Below are positions 1-13,526 of a stretch of 64,000 bases of DNA, one piece after another. The position numbers and the translations under genes were made by a program. Every line of letters begins with the position of its first letter. Position 1 is the stretch's first letter. The notes beneath the pieces are model-generated. The model did no database searches and was not told the origin of the DNA. It saw only the letters and a program-made list of their open reading frames with translations. The DNA lies in the NCBI GenBank assembly GCA_013398955.1, contig VWPU01013461.1, positions 56,392 through 120,391 on the forward strand. The letters are read 5' to 3'. The DNA is from Callaeas wilsoni (Eukaryota; Chordata; Aves; Passeriformes; Callaeidae).

Positions 1-1854
1 CGCTACTTGAAAAATAGCTGAGGTCTCCTTTAGCCTAGGTGCTTTGTAGAGGCCTGAATGTTAGGACTAAAGGAACTTTGGATTGTGAACTATCCATTTA
101 CTGCAAGAAGGCAGATTTTTTTCTGAATGAGCCCTTTACCTTAAGCCTTTAAACAACCCTCAGCACGTTAATAACCTAAGCAACAAGCTCCCTCAGCATG
201 TTGCTCTCCTACCAATTTGACATGATTATTATGAAGTCATATAAACACATAATCATATAGCCTCACTTTCTTTTAGTCTGAAATGTAAAGTCAAAATCTA
301 CATCATGAAACTGAGAATATTTCATAGCATAAAAATTATTTTTTTCTTTAGTTGATAAGTGCAACGTCAAATATATGGGTAAAGTGATAGGCCACTATGC
401 TTTAGAAAGCAATTAAAAAAAAAAAAAAATCTCTGTGCAAGTCTTTTACTCTGCTGTGAACATTGTAATACTATATTAAAACCAAAAAGCATAACTGTTC
501 CCTGAAACAGCACACAAGACTTTGAGAACTATTGATTTTAAAGTTCTTGAAGAGTGCCTGTAATCAGCATATCTGATGACTTCTTAATTGGACTAGTCCT
601 GTGAGAATTTGGCTCCCCATACAGTATGTTTATGAATCTAATCCACCAGGCAGTGAAAAAAACAATTACAGATACTATCTTTATTTTTTAACTCACAAAG
701 GAACAAGAATTGCAATAATGGAGCTCTTGCTTCTGTGATAATTAAAACATGGATCTGAATGAATAGAAGTAAAAAAATAAATACTGCTGCGAAGAAGTCG
801 ATTCACCTCAAAATGAGGTCCTTGGTAGGTAATAGAAGCAAGAGAAGAACATAAGCAACTCTTGGACTGTGCCAAGACTGGGCCATAAAATCCAAGCTAC
901 CTGCTGGACTAGTGTGCATCAAATTTCAGTTTTTTTCTTTGGGGATTTCTCAAGGCACAACAAGTCGCATATGAGAGTTTTTAGTTTTGTCATAGCAGAT
1001 CAGTCAGTCTGTTGTCTAGATTAAAAGAGGAAAACAAGTATTGTCTAATATGCATGTCCTTGTATTTGCTTTTTTCCTTACTGACATAAATGTGTTATGA
1101 ATTTGTCACTAATTGTCCCTTGTGTATAAAGTGATTAGTAGTGAAAATAGCTAGAAACAGTAGTTAGATTCACCATTACCCAGATTTATTTCTTCCATTT
1201 AGTTTTTCAATAGGTTCGTTGTTCATTCGCCATCCATTCATGACTCCCAAGATTTTGAGCTCTGTGCTTGCTATTCCAGCTGTGTTGGCAATTGAATGGT
1301 GTGTTGTATTCTGTGAACACCTCGCTGTAGTAGTTGTGGTTGGTAGTCTGCCTGGTGACTAACATCTGTCTGTGGTTTAATTATTGCCTTTTCTTTCCTT
1401 CAGGAAGAGGTCTGTGCATGGATTTTTTCTTGTTATTGATAGAAAAGACTTGGGTTTTGGTTTTGCATTACAATTGTGTGGAAAGGTTGAGTTCATTAAA
1501 TGCTTGTGAGAGAGTTCTGATGAGTCTAGGCAGGTCAGGAGCTAGAGGCTTTTACAACTAGAAAACTTTAGTTTTGCACAAATAAATCTAACCCATGGGG
1601 CAAGCAATTCTGCTTCGTTTTTGGAGTGGAGTTACGTTCTTTTATTCCAGCCTCTTTTACAACCTTGTAGTTCTATTTAAGCTAGACCACTTACTGGCTG
1701 CCTAAAGCTGTGGACTGAAACCTGGCACTCAGTACTGTGCCAGGTACAGAGCAGAAGAGGCAAAATTTGCATTCTCACAGACATCATTTACCTTAGTGTG
1801 AATAGCCATAATCCACCTATGAATCTTGCCTATGAGTGGTTTTTCAGATTTATT
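1..1854. other. AT-rich unique sequence, no gene seen
   Basis: No recognisable repeat, RNA gene or convincing exon is visible. A run of 15 A lies at 415-429. A good acceptor-like site (pyrimidines then CAG near 1403) opens frames without stops for about 35 codons, but no matching donor was found. Confidence 0.5.
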
Positions 1855-1937
1855 TATATATATATATATAATATATATACATATATATGTATATATTATG
1901 TACATACATACATACATATATATACACACACACACAA
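1855..1937. repeat. Compound (TA)n / (CATA)n / (CA)n microsatellite
   Basis: An alternating TA tract passes into CATA units and then into about seven CA units. The tract is nearly self-complementary, so it can form cruciform structures and should be length-polymorphic. Confidence 0.95.
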
Positions 1938-4900
1938 ATTAATTACTGAGTCAGTAGAAAGTAGAGCAGTAGAAATTCATGTCAGAAGGCCATGCGGGAC
2001 TTTCAAAGGTGAATATATTTATTACTTTTTTATCTGGTTTACATCTTCAGGTTTCCCTTTCCTTATTTAGCAGTGATTTTTTTGAGGGACTATTGGCAGT
2101 AGTGGGGCAGGTGTCCACCAGACTTACTGGGTCTTTTGGGAAAGGCCCACCAGAACATCAGTTGTGGTTGTATTAAACTCTTTGCCATATTCAAAGCTGT
2201 TTAATAGTTACGTGCTGTCATTCTTTTTCTTGACTATATGAAAAGAACTTGGATATTCCTAAATAAGGATATTCCTCTTCACAGTTGGAGAGAGACTTAA
2301 GAGTTTAAAACAAGATATCTGATATAATAAGATGTGTTGGAAAGTGTTTACTGTGAACAAAAGTGTTTACAGTTAACTAAACGACACCTGATGGCAGCTC
2401 TAAGAATCAGAGGTATTTTCTTATTTTGACAAGATCTGCCAATATATGATGTTAGGCAAGATGCAGCCACAGGATCATGAAAACTGCATCCATAAGGGCA
2501 TGACTCCCTGCCACGCTTGCTCTCTGGCCCATTGACTGGACTGTGTCTTGGAGGGCAGTAGCATGCTTTTGTACACAGACTGCAGAGGCCTTTCTGATTG
2601 GCATTCTGAATAGCTTTGATTTTGTGCTAACTATGTTAGTAGGTGGGTTGTTTTTTTTTTTTCATTTGCTAGGTTTGTTTGTTGGCTTAGTTTTCCTTTT
2701 CTGAAGGATCTAATTTTTTTTTTCTCTGACATCTCAGCAGGGACCTAGAAGATGATGATCGTTTTCTTTCTCAATTCAGTTCCATTTCAAGTGAGCTGTA
2801 ATAGAAGGACAATTTTCAGCCTCTACAGATGACGTGTAAAATATGCTTGATGATGTATCTTGGGGATATTTACTTACATGCAGAATAGTGATTGAGTTTT
2901 GAGATGATGAGCTTTGAGTTGCAGAACTTGATGTCTGAAGTAATTAATGACAAAAAAAATGGGGTCCTTAAGTGTATTTTAGCCAGCATGTAGTGCTTCA
3001 ATGAGGTGGAGTGTATTGGAAAAACATGCGTAAGCAGCAGAGAACAAATACTATTTAGATGGTGGGAAGGAATCTACAGAAATATATGTTTCTCATACGA
3101 ACTTTGCCTCAAATAGTTCCAAATTGGTACAACTGTAGAGATGTTATCCACCTAATCACTTAAGAATCTGCATAGATGTGTGGTGGTTGCCCTGTGCAGT
3201 TTGTTTGCAGGTTATTACCTGCTCTGTATCTGCTTCTGCTGAAAGGGACATAGCTAGAGCATTGTAGAAGAGGGCTGCCTTCCTTCAGATGATAAGAAAT
3301 GTTTTTTGGGAGAAATCACGGTGATGAAGGGGTGACTGTTCCTTGCCAGCAAGCTCCCCATATTTGCCTGGGGAATGGCTTTGGCAGGCTGGGTGGAGCA
3401 GGTAGTCAAAGACTCACTCAGTGCTAGAAAGGCTTAAAAAAGGCAGTAAGATGGGCTTTCGAGAAGCAGGCAGGCTTCTGTGGGTTCAGTTTTTAAAGAT
3501 GGTTAGAAGGGTCTTCTGGAAGGATTTATTTGTTGTAATAAATCTGAAGTTTATTACAAACCAGATGCTTGCCGGAATTTCAGGCTTGGTCTGAGACCAG
3601 CACAAAGAAACTTGCAGTGCAGGGGTGGGGGAAGATGATTATGTGCAAAACTTTTCATTCTGCTTAGCCTTTAGAACCAAATTCCTTATTCCAAGACTTC
3701 ATTCTTCATTTGAACTAATTTTCAAGAAAAAAGTGCTGCATCAATTTATAAGAATTTATTGTAATTGATGACTTCAGCTTAAAGCAGTAGTGCGAGTAAA
3801 TCCACTGAATGGATTTTGGATTCTTGCAAAATTGAGTGACCGTTGCAGTGTGCAGCAATTCGCTTACAGAAGAAGCAGAAGCAAATGCCAGCCATTGTTT
3901 ACATTACAGAGCTTACCTTTTTTTTCTTTTTTGTTGTTGTTTCTTTTCTTTTTGTGGTTTTGGTTGGGTTTTTTTGCTTTTTTTTTTTCCTCCTTAAGAT
4001 CTTAACACCCTTTATCAATTGTAGTGAAGCTCCCTTTGTCTTCAAAAGTCAGCTACTGGAAAAAATTTAGAAACAAACTGATGATTGTATTTTCATGTTT
4101 TCAGTGACCAAATCGTGTCTTGAGTTTATGAAGTGTAGAATACCTCAATGTAGCAGTCATTGAAATGCTGGTATTCCTTGAGTATTTACTAGGAAAAAAG
4201 TCAGAGAAGATTTACCTTGCTTGTGCATAAGTAAAATGGAGCTAGATTTGTTTTTTTGTTTGTTTGGTTTGTTTTTGTTTTTGTTCTTTTCTTGAGAAAG
4301 ATGAAAATAAAAGTTTCAGCTAAAAATGCTTTGGGTTCTATGGCAGTTTTTTTATTAAGATTTTTCTTAACACTAGCCATTCACTTTAGGAATTTAAGGT
4401 ATACATTTTGAAAAGTATGTTGCATAATTTTTCTAGAGCAATTACAGTATTGTGGTTTGGTTTAATTAATGTAAAGGCATAATAATGCACCCTCTCTAAA
4501 AAAAAAAAAGGAGTTATGCAATGGAGATTTTGTGAATATAGTATACTGAATTGTGGACTGAAAATGTTGAGTGAGTGAGGCTGGTACTGGTTAGACAGTG
4601 CCTGGAATGTTTCTCCTGTTCCAGAAATTGGATTGCCTGAGGCATGAACTTAAACGTTTTCCTCCAACTTTAGGACAACATTTTCATTCTATTGCTCTTA
4701 GATATGCAGGAACTGCAGTTGCACTTCCCTTAGCTTGTTAAGTAAGACTTTGTCAGTTTAGCAAAGAGGCACACCAGGATAGGCAGTCACCTAAATGCTG
4801 CTTCTGAGTGGCACCTTCACGGATAGCAAATCTCGTTTCCTCTTTGCAGAATTCGTAGTACAGAAGCGAAAGGCTGTGTTATGACACCTCTCTGTCTTAC

Positions 4901-6049
4901 TTCTAAGTCATCCTCAGTGTATTTTATTGTCACAGGGAAACAAGCACCAGTTTCTCTGTGACGTAGGGAAGTTTATGTAGATTCATAAACAGTTCCCATT
5001 CAGTAATACCTCAAAAATCCTCCTATTTTTTTCTTCTGCTTTTACTTCCTTCCTTGATTTTAGAAAAAGGATCATATGAGCAGCCTCCTGGTTACTCTGC
5101 TTGGAAGATGCCTAAGTTTAAATGAACTCAGCATTAAAAAAAATAAGCTAGTGATGACTTTAATCGAGAAAAAATTCTACCTGGATTTGTAGGTAGGAAA
5201 AAAATCTTTCAGGGAGGGGTAGAATGGCTCCCTGTTGCTGTGTTAGGAATGAAGGTCTGTAATAGGAAGCAGCATTTGGGGACAGGAAGGTGTGTGTAGT
5301 ACTTCTTCCTCATGACAGCTTGCTGGATATCACTTGACAACTAGGTACTATGAATTCTCGCATTCATGAACAGAGAGAACTGAGTTTTCTTCAATTAAAT
5401 ATTAATTTAAATGATAGATTAATATTCTATTCACGAATTGTTGAAATAGAACATAAAAGAAGGTTATGGATGAGTTGACATAACATTTAAATTGTAAAAC
5501 AGTCGTCCCTTAAGTAGGAAATGCAAAATGAGAGATACAGCTCACTTCACAGAGGATTTCAAACTTTGAGAATTTTTTCATATTTTGAATGATATGCAAT
5601 GCCTGTTTTGTATAGTGAATGAGGATGGCAGGAATTGAGATTTATTAATGGCAAAATCTGTGGGGACTTGGAAAACAGATGGTACTTTGAAAATCCTACA
5701 CAATGAAATCCAAGTGTTCACATTATGAAAAAATTATAGTGTAAGGCAACTGAAAAAAAACCCACAAAATACTCATTACTATAAATACTTTTCCCTAGTT
5801 TATTTGTTTAAGATTATTTTTTTTACAACTAATTGAGCATTAATGTTACTGATGAATATAAGAATAATTACTTTCAAAGCAGCAGACAGACATAATGAGA
5901 ATGTAGTGGTTCAGTTGCTCAAGAAGCTGACTCTATGCAAGAACATAGTGGACCATAACGGAACACTGTGTAGACACTTTAATTCTCAGTGTAGGTGAGA
6001 AGTCTCACCTGGGTTCCCTATTTTAAAACAGGATGTGTTGATTCTTAAG
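1938..6049. other. Unique AT-rich sequence with T-rich tracts
   Basis: There are T-rich stretches near 2650, 2712 and 3915-3990, and an A run near 4498-4510. Apart from the weak exon candidate listed separately (2738-2790), there are two acceptor-like sites at about 4850 and 5063 with open frames but poor donors. No repeat family is recognised. Confidence 0.45.
2738..2790 (+). CDS. Weak candidate internal exon (unidentified product)
   Basis: A long pyrimidine tract ending in CATCTCAG precedes the segment, and a GTGAGC donor follows it (TTTCAA/GTGAGC). Of the three frames only one is free of stops; it reads RDLEDDDRFLSQFSSIS with one base left over. That leftover base is the phase needed by the candidate exon at 19508. 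The length of 53 nt is short for an exon, and pseudo-exons of this quality are common in 64 kb of AT-rich DNA. The link to the 19.5 kb cluster is inference only; intervening exons could be missing. Confidence 0.2.
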
Positions 6050-7020
6050 AGAATAACAGAACAGTTGAGGTTGGAAGGGACCTCTGGAGATTGTCCAGCA
6101 CAACTTCTCTGCTCATAGCAGGGGGACATTTAATAGACTGCACAGGGCTGTATCAAGTAATTTTTTGAGCTTATGTAAGGATGAAGACTCTGCAATCAAC
6201 CTTGATAACATTTTCCAATGTTTGCCCAATCTGACAATAAGAAAGGTTTTCCTGATGTTTAACTGCAATTTCTTGTATTTCAGTTTGTGTCCATTTCCCT
6301 CTGTCCTGTGACTGGGCTCCACTGGCAAATGCCAATCTCTGTCTTCCTTTTATGCATCCATTAAGTATTTCTAAACATGGATAAGATCCCCCTGAGGCCT
6401 TTCTTCACCGTGCTGAACGCCTTCATCTCTCTCAGCTTCTCATTAAGAAGTTGCTTTTGTCCCTTAATCATCTTTGTTTCCCTCCATCGAACTTCCTTCA
6501 CTGTGCTCTCTTGTGCTGGGGAGCTTGTGGCTGGAGTCAGCCCTCCAGATGTTTGTCACTAGTACTGAAGAGAGGGAAAGAAGCACTGCTTTTGACCTCC
6601 TGGAGAGGTCAAGTTGCTGTGAGGGCACACTGCTGGCTCATGGTCAGCTTACCTACCAGGACTGTCAGGTCCCACTTGGCATAGCTGCTCCCCTGCAATT
6701 TGGCCCCAGCCCATACTGGTGCCTGGTGTTCCTCCACAGGAAGAGGACTTTGCACTTCCCCTTTGTTGCGTTTCATATCTTTGGCTCTTTTCTCAGCCTG
6801 TCAAAGTTCCTCTTAATAGCAACACAACCCTCTGATGTATTGACTGCTTCTGGTTTTGCACTGTCTGGGAACTTGCTGAAGGTGCGCTCTGTCTCACCTT
6901 GCAAGTCATTGATGGAGGTCTTGAACATTATTGGCTCTCGTATTGACTCCTGGGGTGTGTCTTTGATGACTGGCCTACAGCTTCACTTGACCTGATCCAC
7001 AATGCTTTGAGCTCAACACT
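6050..7020 (-). mobile_element. CR1 LINE fragment, 5'-truncated, decayed ORF2
   Basis: The plus strand starts with the reverse complement of a CR1 3' end (GGTTGGAAGGGACCTCTGGAGA at 6069 onward). On the minus strand the C-terminal part of ORF2 is readable but broken: 6328 to about 6130 encodes the NGHKLKYKKLQLNIRK and LIAESSSLHKLKKLLD blocks of the CR1 ORF2 tail, and about 6650-6600 encodes LTMSQQCALTA, typical of the region after the RT palm. Beyond about 6700 the frame shifts repeatedly, and similarity ends near 7020. Open frames on the plus strand here (for example 6474-6995) are antisense shadows. It is a dead copy, diverged and 5'-truncated as most CR1 insertions are. The end points are accurate to about 20 bp. 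Confidence 0.9.
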
Positions 7021-10000
7021 GTGGACAGTTTTCATTGTTGATCACTCTTGATTTTAGATGGAAAACTTGATTAATACTAGCTATTGGTGTGAGCAAGCAT
7101 TTTTAAATACACGTGGAAATGCAGTAGTCTGTGCGTAGACACCAAAATATTTTGCAGAAGGCAATAATGTGTCAACATAATTGATTGACTAAAAAGCCAA
7201 TCAACAAGTACAGAAATCTAGTTTCCTTATTTCTGAGGCTCATGGGAAGCATTAACATCTGCTTCATCTGGCTCTAGATAACCCACTGATCTTCCAGTGT
7301 CCTCTTGTTTTCATGCCAGGCCAGGGTGGAAAGACAAGAACCCTTCTAGTTGCTCTGTCTGTATGAGGGAAACCTGAGATCAGCAGGGTTAGTGTCATCG
7401 GAAGAGTAACTTTAAAAAATTTGGCCACATGTAAGTGAGAAAGATGCCAAACGTACCAAGTGGGGAAATAAATGCATCTATGGCAAGGTGCTGGGCTGTC
7501 ACAGATGGCTTTTAGTCATTGTTATTCTAAGGTTAAAACCAATGCAGAATCTTCAAGTATGTTCATATAAGAGTGCAGTTTTGAGAGATAAGGAACAGGG
7601 TGATGCTGCTTTGCATATGAAAGATCACAGGATGAATATGAAAATAACCTTCTCTCACATTTGATCCTTAGTGTTAACTGTTGAGCTAGAGATGCTCTGT
7701 GACAAAAAAATTCTGATTTACAAGTTTTATGTATGCTAATAAGTGGATGGATATGATGTTTTCATAATTCCATTAGGTCCCTTTCCCTGTTAGCATCATA
7801 TTAATGTAATGCAGATGGATTCTTGTCATCTCATCATGTTCTCTTTTGATTTGGGGTGTAGGATAGACAAAAGTTGAGTGGCATGTAAGGCATCTGATCT
7901 AACAGAATAGAACAAACTGAATGGGATGTAGTTTATTATATTTTATTAAAAGAAAGTATTTCAAGTTATTCAATCTTTACATTATATTTTTTTGTGACAA
8001 TCGCATATTTGGAAGTTAGGACAGTTTCTGTGTGTGCTTTTCATCTGCAGGAAAGGTAGGGAGAAGAGTTTTTCTTTGGAAACTTCTAGCAGGGTCCAAG
8101 GATCCAACACTGCATTTAGTAAATGCAGATTAATTTCTAGTTTCAAGAAGTTCTGCTTCTTGGATAGATGCAATGTGTACCTGAATTTTATATATCAGTC
8201 AATAGACAGTAATCTCTATTACCTTAAAGATTTCAAACACAGCACAGAATTCCTCCAAGCAGAGTTCTTTATATTCTCTAGTCCTTAAGGGCTAAGCTGT
8301 GGAACCTCATCCAGAAATCCAATATGTCTACTTTTGTTTATTGTGAGACTGTGACTTATTTGTTATGGTCATGACACCTGACTTACAGATTGTCATCACT
8401 ATGGTTTGCTTTTGCCATCTGTCAAGCTCAGGAGAATGGTTTCTGATTGTGTGTTTTGTGCTCATGTTAGCTGTGATGAAAGCATCTGTGGAAGGTCAGT
8501 CTGTAAATGCTATGATACTCGGGTCCTGCTTACTAACTTGTGGTTTAGGAATTTTTAAGGATTTTTCTTTGTTATTTTTGGAATTTGGAAAGAGGAAACC
8601 TAATTTCACTTGTGTCACCTTCCTTATTTAAAATTGTTTGAATCATAGTGAAAATTGCATGTTGAAATTCTTATAATATATTTAATGACTTTTGCTGTGA
8701 TTCTAGTTCCTATGCCTTCAGTCACTTCTTATATTCTCATTGTGGCTGAAAGTTTGCAGTTCAGCAAATAAAATATCCGGTCTTCAAAAAGAGACATTTG
8801 TTTGAATGTGCCTTGGCACCTGCCAATCTTTTAGTGAAAATTCATGGCAAAATTTCTGCACAAATCTTGAAATATTTTGCAAACTTTGAGGCTTTGGGGA
8901 TTTATTGAATGTGAGGTCACCACTCACAGTGTGGTCATGCAAGATGGTAACTATGGCAACTGTAGAATACTGGAATGGAGAGTGAGCAGGGAGGTTTATG
9001 TGAAAGAAGTAATATCCTTGGACATAGAAAACATCCTTACAGAGCCTCCTCAGATTATGATGATATATGGGCATTTTTTTGGTGTGAAGTTCTTTTGTTT
9101 TCTACTGCCAAGCAAAATTAAACTTCTGAAGACTAGTCCTCTTCCACATTTATTTTTATTGGTACTTCAGGTTTTAAAGAGAGGTTTAGTTTGTATTCTC
9201 TCATAATATAAAGCTTGTGGATTGTTCTTAGGGCTTTAAAGGCATTAACACCTTAGAATTAAATCCAGGAAAAAACAAAGCTATGCATATGTGGCCTAAA
9301 ATTTTGGTGTCTCTCTTAGTTTAATGAGAAAAAGAAGGAACAATAGCTTTTGAATTTTGACAAAAGTTTTATGGAATAACTGTAGGTGAATGTTAAAGTT
9401 ACTTAAACAGGCATGTACATAGACAATGCTGTGCAGTATTTTGATTTAAAGCCTGTGGGAACAGAAAATTATTGATATTTTTCAAGGTGTTCTAAGCTGT
9501 GTTACTTGCAAAAGCTCTCATTGGATTCTGCAACACTTGAAAGACTTTTGGGAGCACCTACACCTCTTTACACGGTATCAGAGCTCCAGCTTTTCTGGTT
9601 TGTTGTGGTTGGATTTTTTGTTTGGTTGGTTTTGGTTGGGTGGTTTGGTGTGTTTTGGTGTTTTTTTTTTTTTTTTTTCGTAATTTTATTTTTCTGAATA
9701 CTATTCAGGGCTGGATTTGATTTCGTGAGATTTTTACCATCAGTGCTGCTTCCCATTGTGAGTTTTTTGCATCAGGAAGACTGGGTGGAAAAAGGAGAGG
9801 ACCTGTATATCTTGCTCTCTTCTCCTAAGATTGCAGTTCACAGAGTGTTCTATTGATATGTACAGAAGTACTTTGTTCCATAGCCTGATTGGATGAAATT
9901 GTACAGCCATTGCTAATGACTAAGAGTGTCTTGTCAAAATGTTCTGTTGAGAACATCCCTGCCTTCCTCAATATGCCTGTAGTGTTTTGAAGTAAAGGTG

Positions 10001-12967
10001 AGCGTCTGTCAGTTCTTGTTTGGAAGGCAGAACCAAGAGTACTTGGAAAGAAGCATTTTGTGCATCTTTCTTTGTGAGTTGAACCCTCGGAAATTGTTAG
10101 TGTGCTTTACACTGTGACTTCTAAAATGTGCTGTCACTCAGATTTAGACCAGGGCCAAGCTGATGATCACAGAATCATTGCACAAGTCAGGTGTAGGAGC
10201 TGTGGTGACATGTCTTCGTCCTCTGCTGTAGTGACAGAGAAAGCATGACCTTTAATGCTCTCTTATGTCATCCTTGTCCTTAAATATACATAGGGTGAAG
10301 TCTTCACCCTGAGGAACGTTATGGCGATTTCGCTGTTAACTTCAGTGAAGTCAGGGCTTTACAAGTTGTGTATTATAGGGAGAATGGAGAAGGTTTAGAT
10401 TCAGGTAACTAATGAATTTTATTTTTTTATTCTATTGAGTGTAAGTATGAGTTTGTTTTGCAATTTTTGTAGTCTCTTAAAAATAATCCTGCAGTCTTTC
10501 TTTACCGTATACAACCACAGCCTTGCCATTCTGTCTTGTTGCTTGTTACAAGAAGTGTGATAGCAGGATAAGGAACTAAAAAGCAGAAGTAAAATACCAG
10601 TATGGATTAATTTTCCCTTATTAGGGTATATCCTCCCTTCCTCCAGCCCAAATATGCACACTCCTTGCCGCGGCAGATATTTTGTCTTTGAATCATGTTT
10701 GATTCTAATATAATGCAGAAGCAAATAGAATTTGAAAAATCAGCAGACATTGAACTAACAGTAAAATAGCTGAGGAGGCAATGAAAATTTTCAGTTAAGG
10801 AATATGGTATCCAGTACAAAGACTCAAGGAACTTATTTTAAAATCAATGGTTAGTGGAATATATTCCTACACTTTCAGATTCCAACTGTGGAATATACAC
10901 CAATTACTTGCAAAAAATATGCCTCTTCCTAGTTACCAAGTGTAATTAGGATTCAAGCAAACAGTGGCAATGTCATTAACTTAGTTTATCTGTAACCAGT
11001 GTCAGGACTCAGCTGGCATTTGAAGTTGTTTAGTGCTGTGTGACTGAAAACAACATGCAAATAGGATACAGGATAGAGCTTATCCTAGTCTTCTGAAATA
11101 TCTGCCATGTTTCAAAGTTGTCTATATGGAGTAAGAGTCCAAGATTTTCCATTTCCTGTTGACAAAATCCTTGTCCAATAGAGATCTGCCAGATTATTTG
11201 TAGTCTCTCTGTATTGGCACACAACAGATACTGTAGGAAGAAAGGTGATTTTTATCTTTTGTGTGGCCTTATCCAAATCACAGTGCAAATCCTGGTCTCC
11301 CTTTCTAATGCTTGCAGCCTAGTCGGCTGTCAGAAAGGGAGTGAGATGGCAAGGCTGAAAGCTCAACTGTTGTGCTGTTTCACTGATGGCCAACCAGCAG
11401 CACTGGCTGACTTAATGCAAATGAGAGCTAGTTTTGCTCGGAGATCTAGTTTGAGGTAGTAGTGTGTAATTCCTGATGGTAACCTAGTTTTAAAATTAAT
11501 TTTGAATTTATCTTTTGATGTCCTTTTAATCTTTTGGTTTCTTTTGCTGTTATGTATAAAGCATAGATATGCAGAAATTGCTTTTAACAGAAGTGCTTGT
11601 CACCAACAATCTTTTTCTTAATCACAATTTTTTAAAATCTTTGGCTTTGATTATGGTAGTATTGAATCCCAGATTGAAACCAGCTAATGGATTTTGCAGA
11701 GAAAAGGCATAGTTACTATGGCTACACAGCACCCTGAGAGCTTAAAAGGACAAAGCATAAATGAACACGGTCCTGGCTGCTTAGCCATTTGCAGAATAGA
11801 TTGTAATAACTTAGTCTTTATAGCCTTTCAGATTGTCAGAAAAAGCAGGATGTTATTCCTGTAAGAATTTCTATTTTATTTTTAGATTAAATAATACCTT
11901 TGCAAGTAGCATATTTGAAAAATATTTTTCAAAACATGCTCTGCTTGTAGTCAGTTCATCTCACGTGTACCACATGCAGTAGCATGTGATGAAATTTACT
12001 ATTACTTGTCATTTCATCACTGATGGTTTTCCTATGGTATTTTAAAATGAGTCAAAATCTAATCCTCCTATGGACATGTAAACACAAAGGATGTATAGTT
12101 TGATGAAAACTTAAAGTGATGTACTTTTTATAGCTTTCACTGTAATTTTGGCTGAAATGTTTTTAACTTTGATTTTCTTACAAACCAAGAAAACCAACCT
12201 ACACATTTAAGAGAAACACTTTGTATACAGTAAAGAATAATAAAACACATTCACGGTTAGGCTCATACAATTAAGAACTGACTTAGCAGTTTTTAGCATG
12301 ACCCTAGCGACTGATGGAATCAGTGGTACCACCTGGCTTTGCTTGGAGAATGAAGTGCATTAGAATCATAAATATATCACTCATAAATTCACAGGCTTAT
12401 TTTAATGACCTATTAAAAATGCAAAATACAGGTTTTTAGAGTGTAATGATAAAATGCATCTATTGTTCATCACAATTAGTTAGGAGTTCTCTCCACTGAT
12501 AATTGTAGTGGTTTTTGGCTGATGAGTAGTAAACCATAGGAAAGGTAGCAGGTGAGCTTACAGGTGGTTTTGTAAAGACCTATTTCATGTGCTCATATTT
12601 GCAGGCAGAGGGCTCTTGTATTTGTATTTTGGATGTATCTCTCCAGCCACATTTGCATATATTCATAAAGTGGACTGACTTACTGCCTACCCAACAGACC
12701 ATCTGAGTTGTCCTCCTGTTGTAGATCTGCCCTATGCTCCGTAGAAATGTCATGTTGCTTCATTAGTCCACGGTGCCATCTATGTCTAAAACATGTAAAG
12801 AAGCCTTTCTAACTAAAAATAGCAGAATCTTTGTACAGAATTTCACCATAGAGACCAGATATCTAGGACTAATCTGTAAAACCTGTTCGGGCCAAATTCC
12901 AAGGTGAGTAGAAAAGAGTGCCTGGGAAAACGCAAGAATAACCCAAGGAAATTATAGGGAAAAGGAG
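7021..12967. other. Unique AT-rich sequence, no gene seen
   Basis: About 6 kb with no recognisable repeat except the G/T-rich tract at 9596-9678. Open frames are short and show no family resemblance. A possible 64-nt exon (about 12840-12903) has a CAAG/GTGAGT donor but a weak acceptor and is not called. A short inverted repeat CACATGC-AGTA-GCATGTG lies near 11970. Confidence 0.5.
9596..9678 (+). repeat. G/T-only low-complexity tract ending in T18
   Basis: The plus strand is almost purely G and T, in TTGG and TTTTGG units, and ends in 18 consecutive T at 9661-9678. The opposite strand is therefore C/A-only. It resembles the tract at 55484-55610. Confidence 0.9.
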
Positions 12968-13526
12968 GTTAGTGGTTTAACCCCAGCTGGCATCTAAGTA
13001 TCAGGCAGCCACTCATCCACTCCCTGCCTCTACCCTCCAGTGGGGAGGAGAATCAGAAAAAGAAGTAAAGCTTACGGGTTAAGAGCAGTTTAAAACAAAA
13101 TAAAATATAATTAATAATAATATTAGTAGTGAAAAGGAGGGGGAGGACTGATTCTATGAATAAAACTCAAGAGAAACAAGTAATGCACAGTACGATTTCT
13201 CACCGATGCCCATCCCAAAGTAGTGATCAGCCCCTTCCAGCCAGGTTCCCCCAGTTTATGCGCTGGGTGTGACATTGTGTGGTATGGAACATCCCTTTGG
13301 CCAGCTGGGGTCAGCTGTCCCAGCTGTGCTCCCTCACAGCTTCATGTGCACCTCCTCACTGGCAGAGCCTGGGAACGCGAAAAGCCCTTGATTTAGGGTG
13401 AGCACTGCTGAGCAGCCACCAAAACAGGAGCGCGTTACAAACATTATTCTCACACCGAATCCAAACCACAGCACTGTGACAGCTACTAAGAACACTATTA
13501 GCTTTATTCCAGCCATAACCAGGACA
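12968..13526 (-). mobile_element. Solo LTR of an endogenous retrovirus (avian ERV family)
   Basis: The block from TTAGTGGTTTAACCCCAG to AACCAGGACA matches the end sequences and internal order of an LTR I recognise from many bird genomes. Read on the minus strand it begins TGTCCTGG and continues through the GGACAGCTGACCCCAGCTGG stretch. A decayed TATA box (GCATAAACTGGGGG, about 13245-13260) comes next, then the region corresponding to the polyadenylation site (about 13085-13110, now A/T-expanded), ending at GGGGTTAAACC. No gag, pol or second LTR adjoins it, so it is a solo LTR left by recombination. The TG terminus near 12968 is mutated and target-site duplications are not clear (AGGAG against GGAAG). 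The subfamily name is not assigned. Confidence 0.8.

Noticed and set aside
4851..4965. Strong acceptor (TTTCCTCTTTGCAG) followed by 37 open codons
   Set aside because: No acceptable donor, and phase incompatible with the other exon candidates.
5063..5160. Acceptor-like site near 5062 with two open frames
   Set aside because: Only a weak GTTTAA donor and no polyadenylation signal at a suitable distance; two frames open at once is typical of chance.
6474..6995. Plus-strand open frame of 173 codons
   Set aside because: It is antisense to a decayed CR1 fragment and has no splice or start context.
12840..12903. Exon-like 64-nt segment with a CAAG/GTGAGT donor
   Set aside because: The acceptor lacks a pyrimidine tract and the phase does not fit neighbouring candidates.
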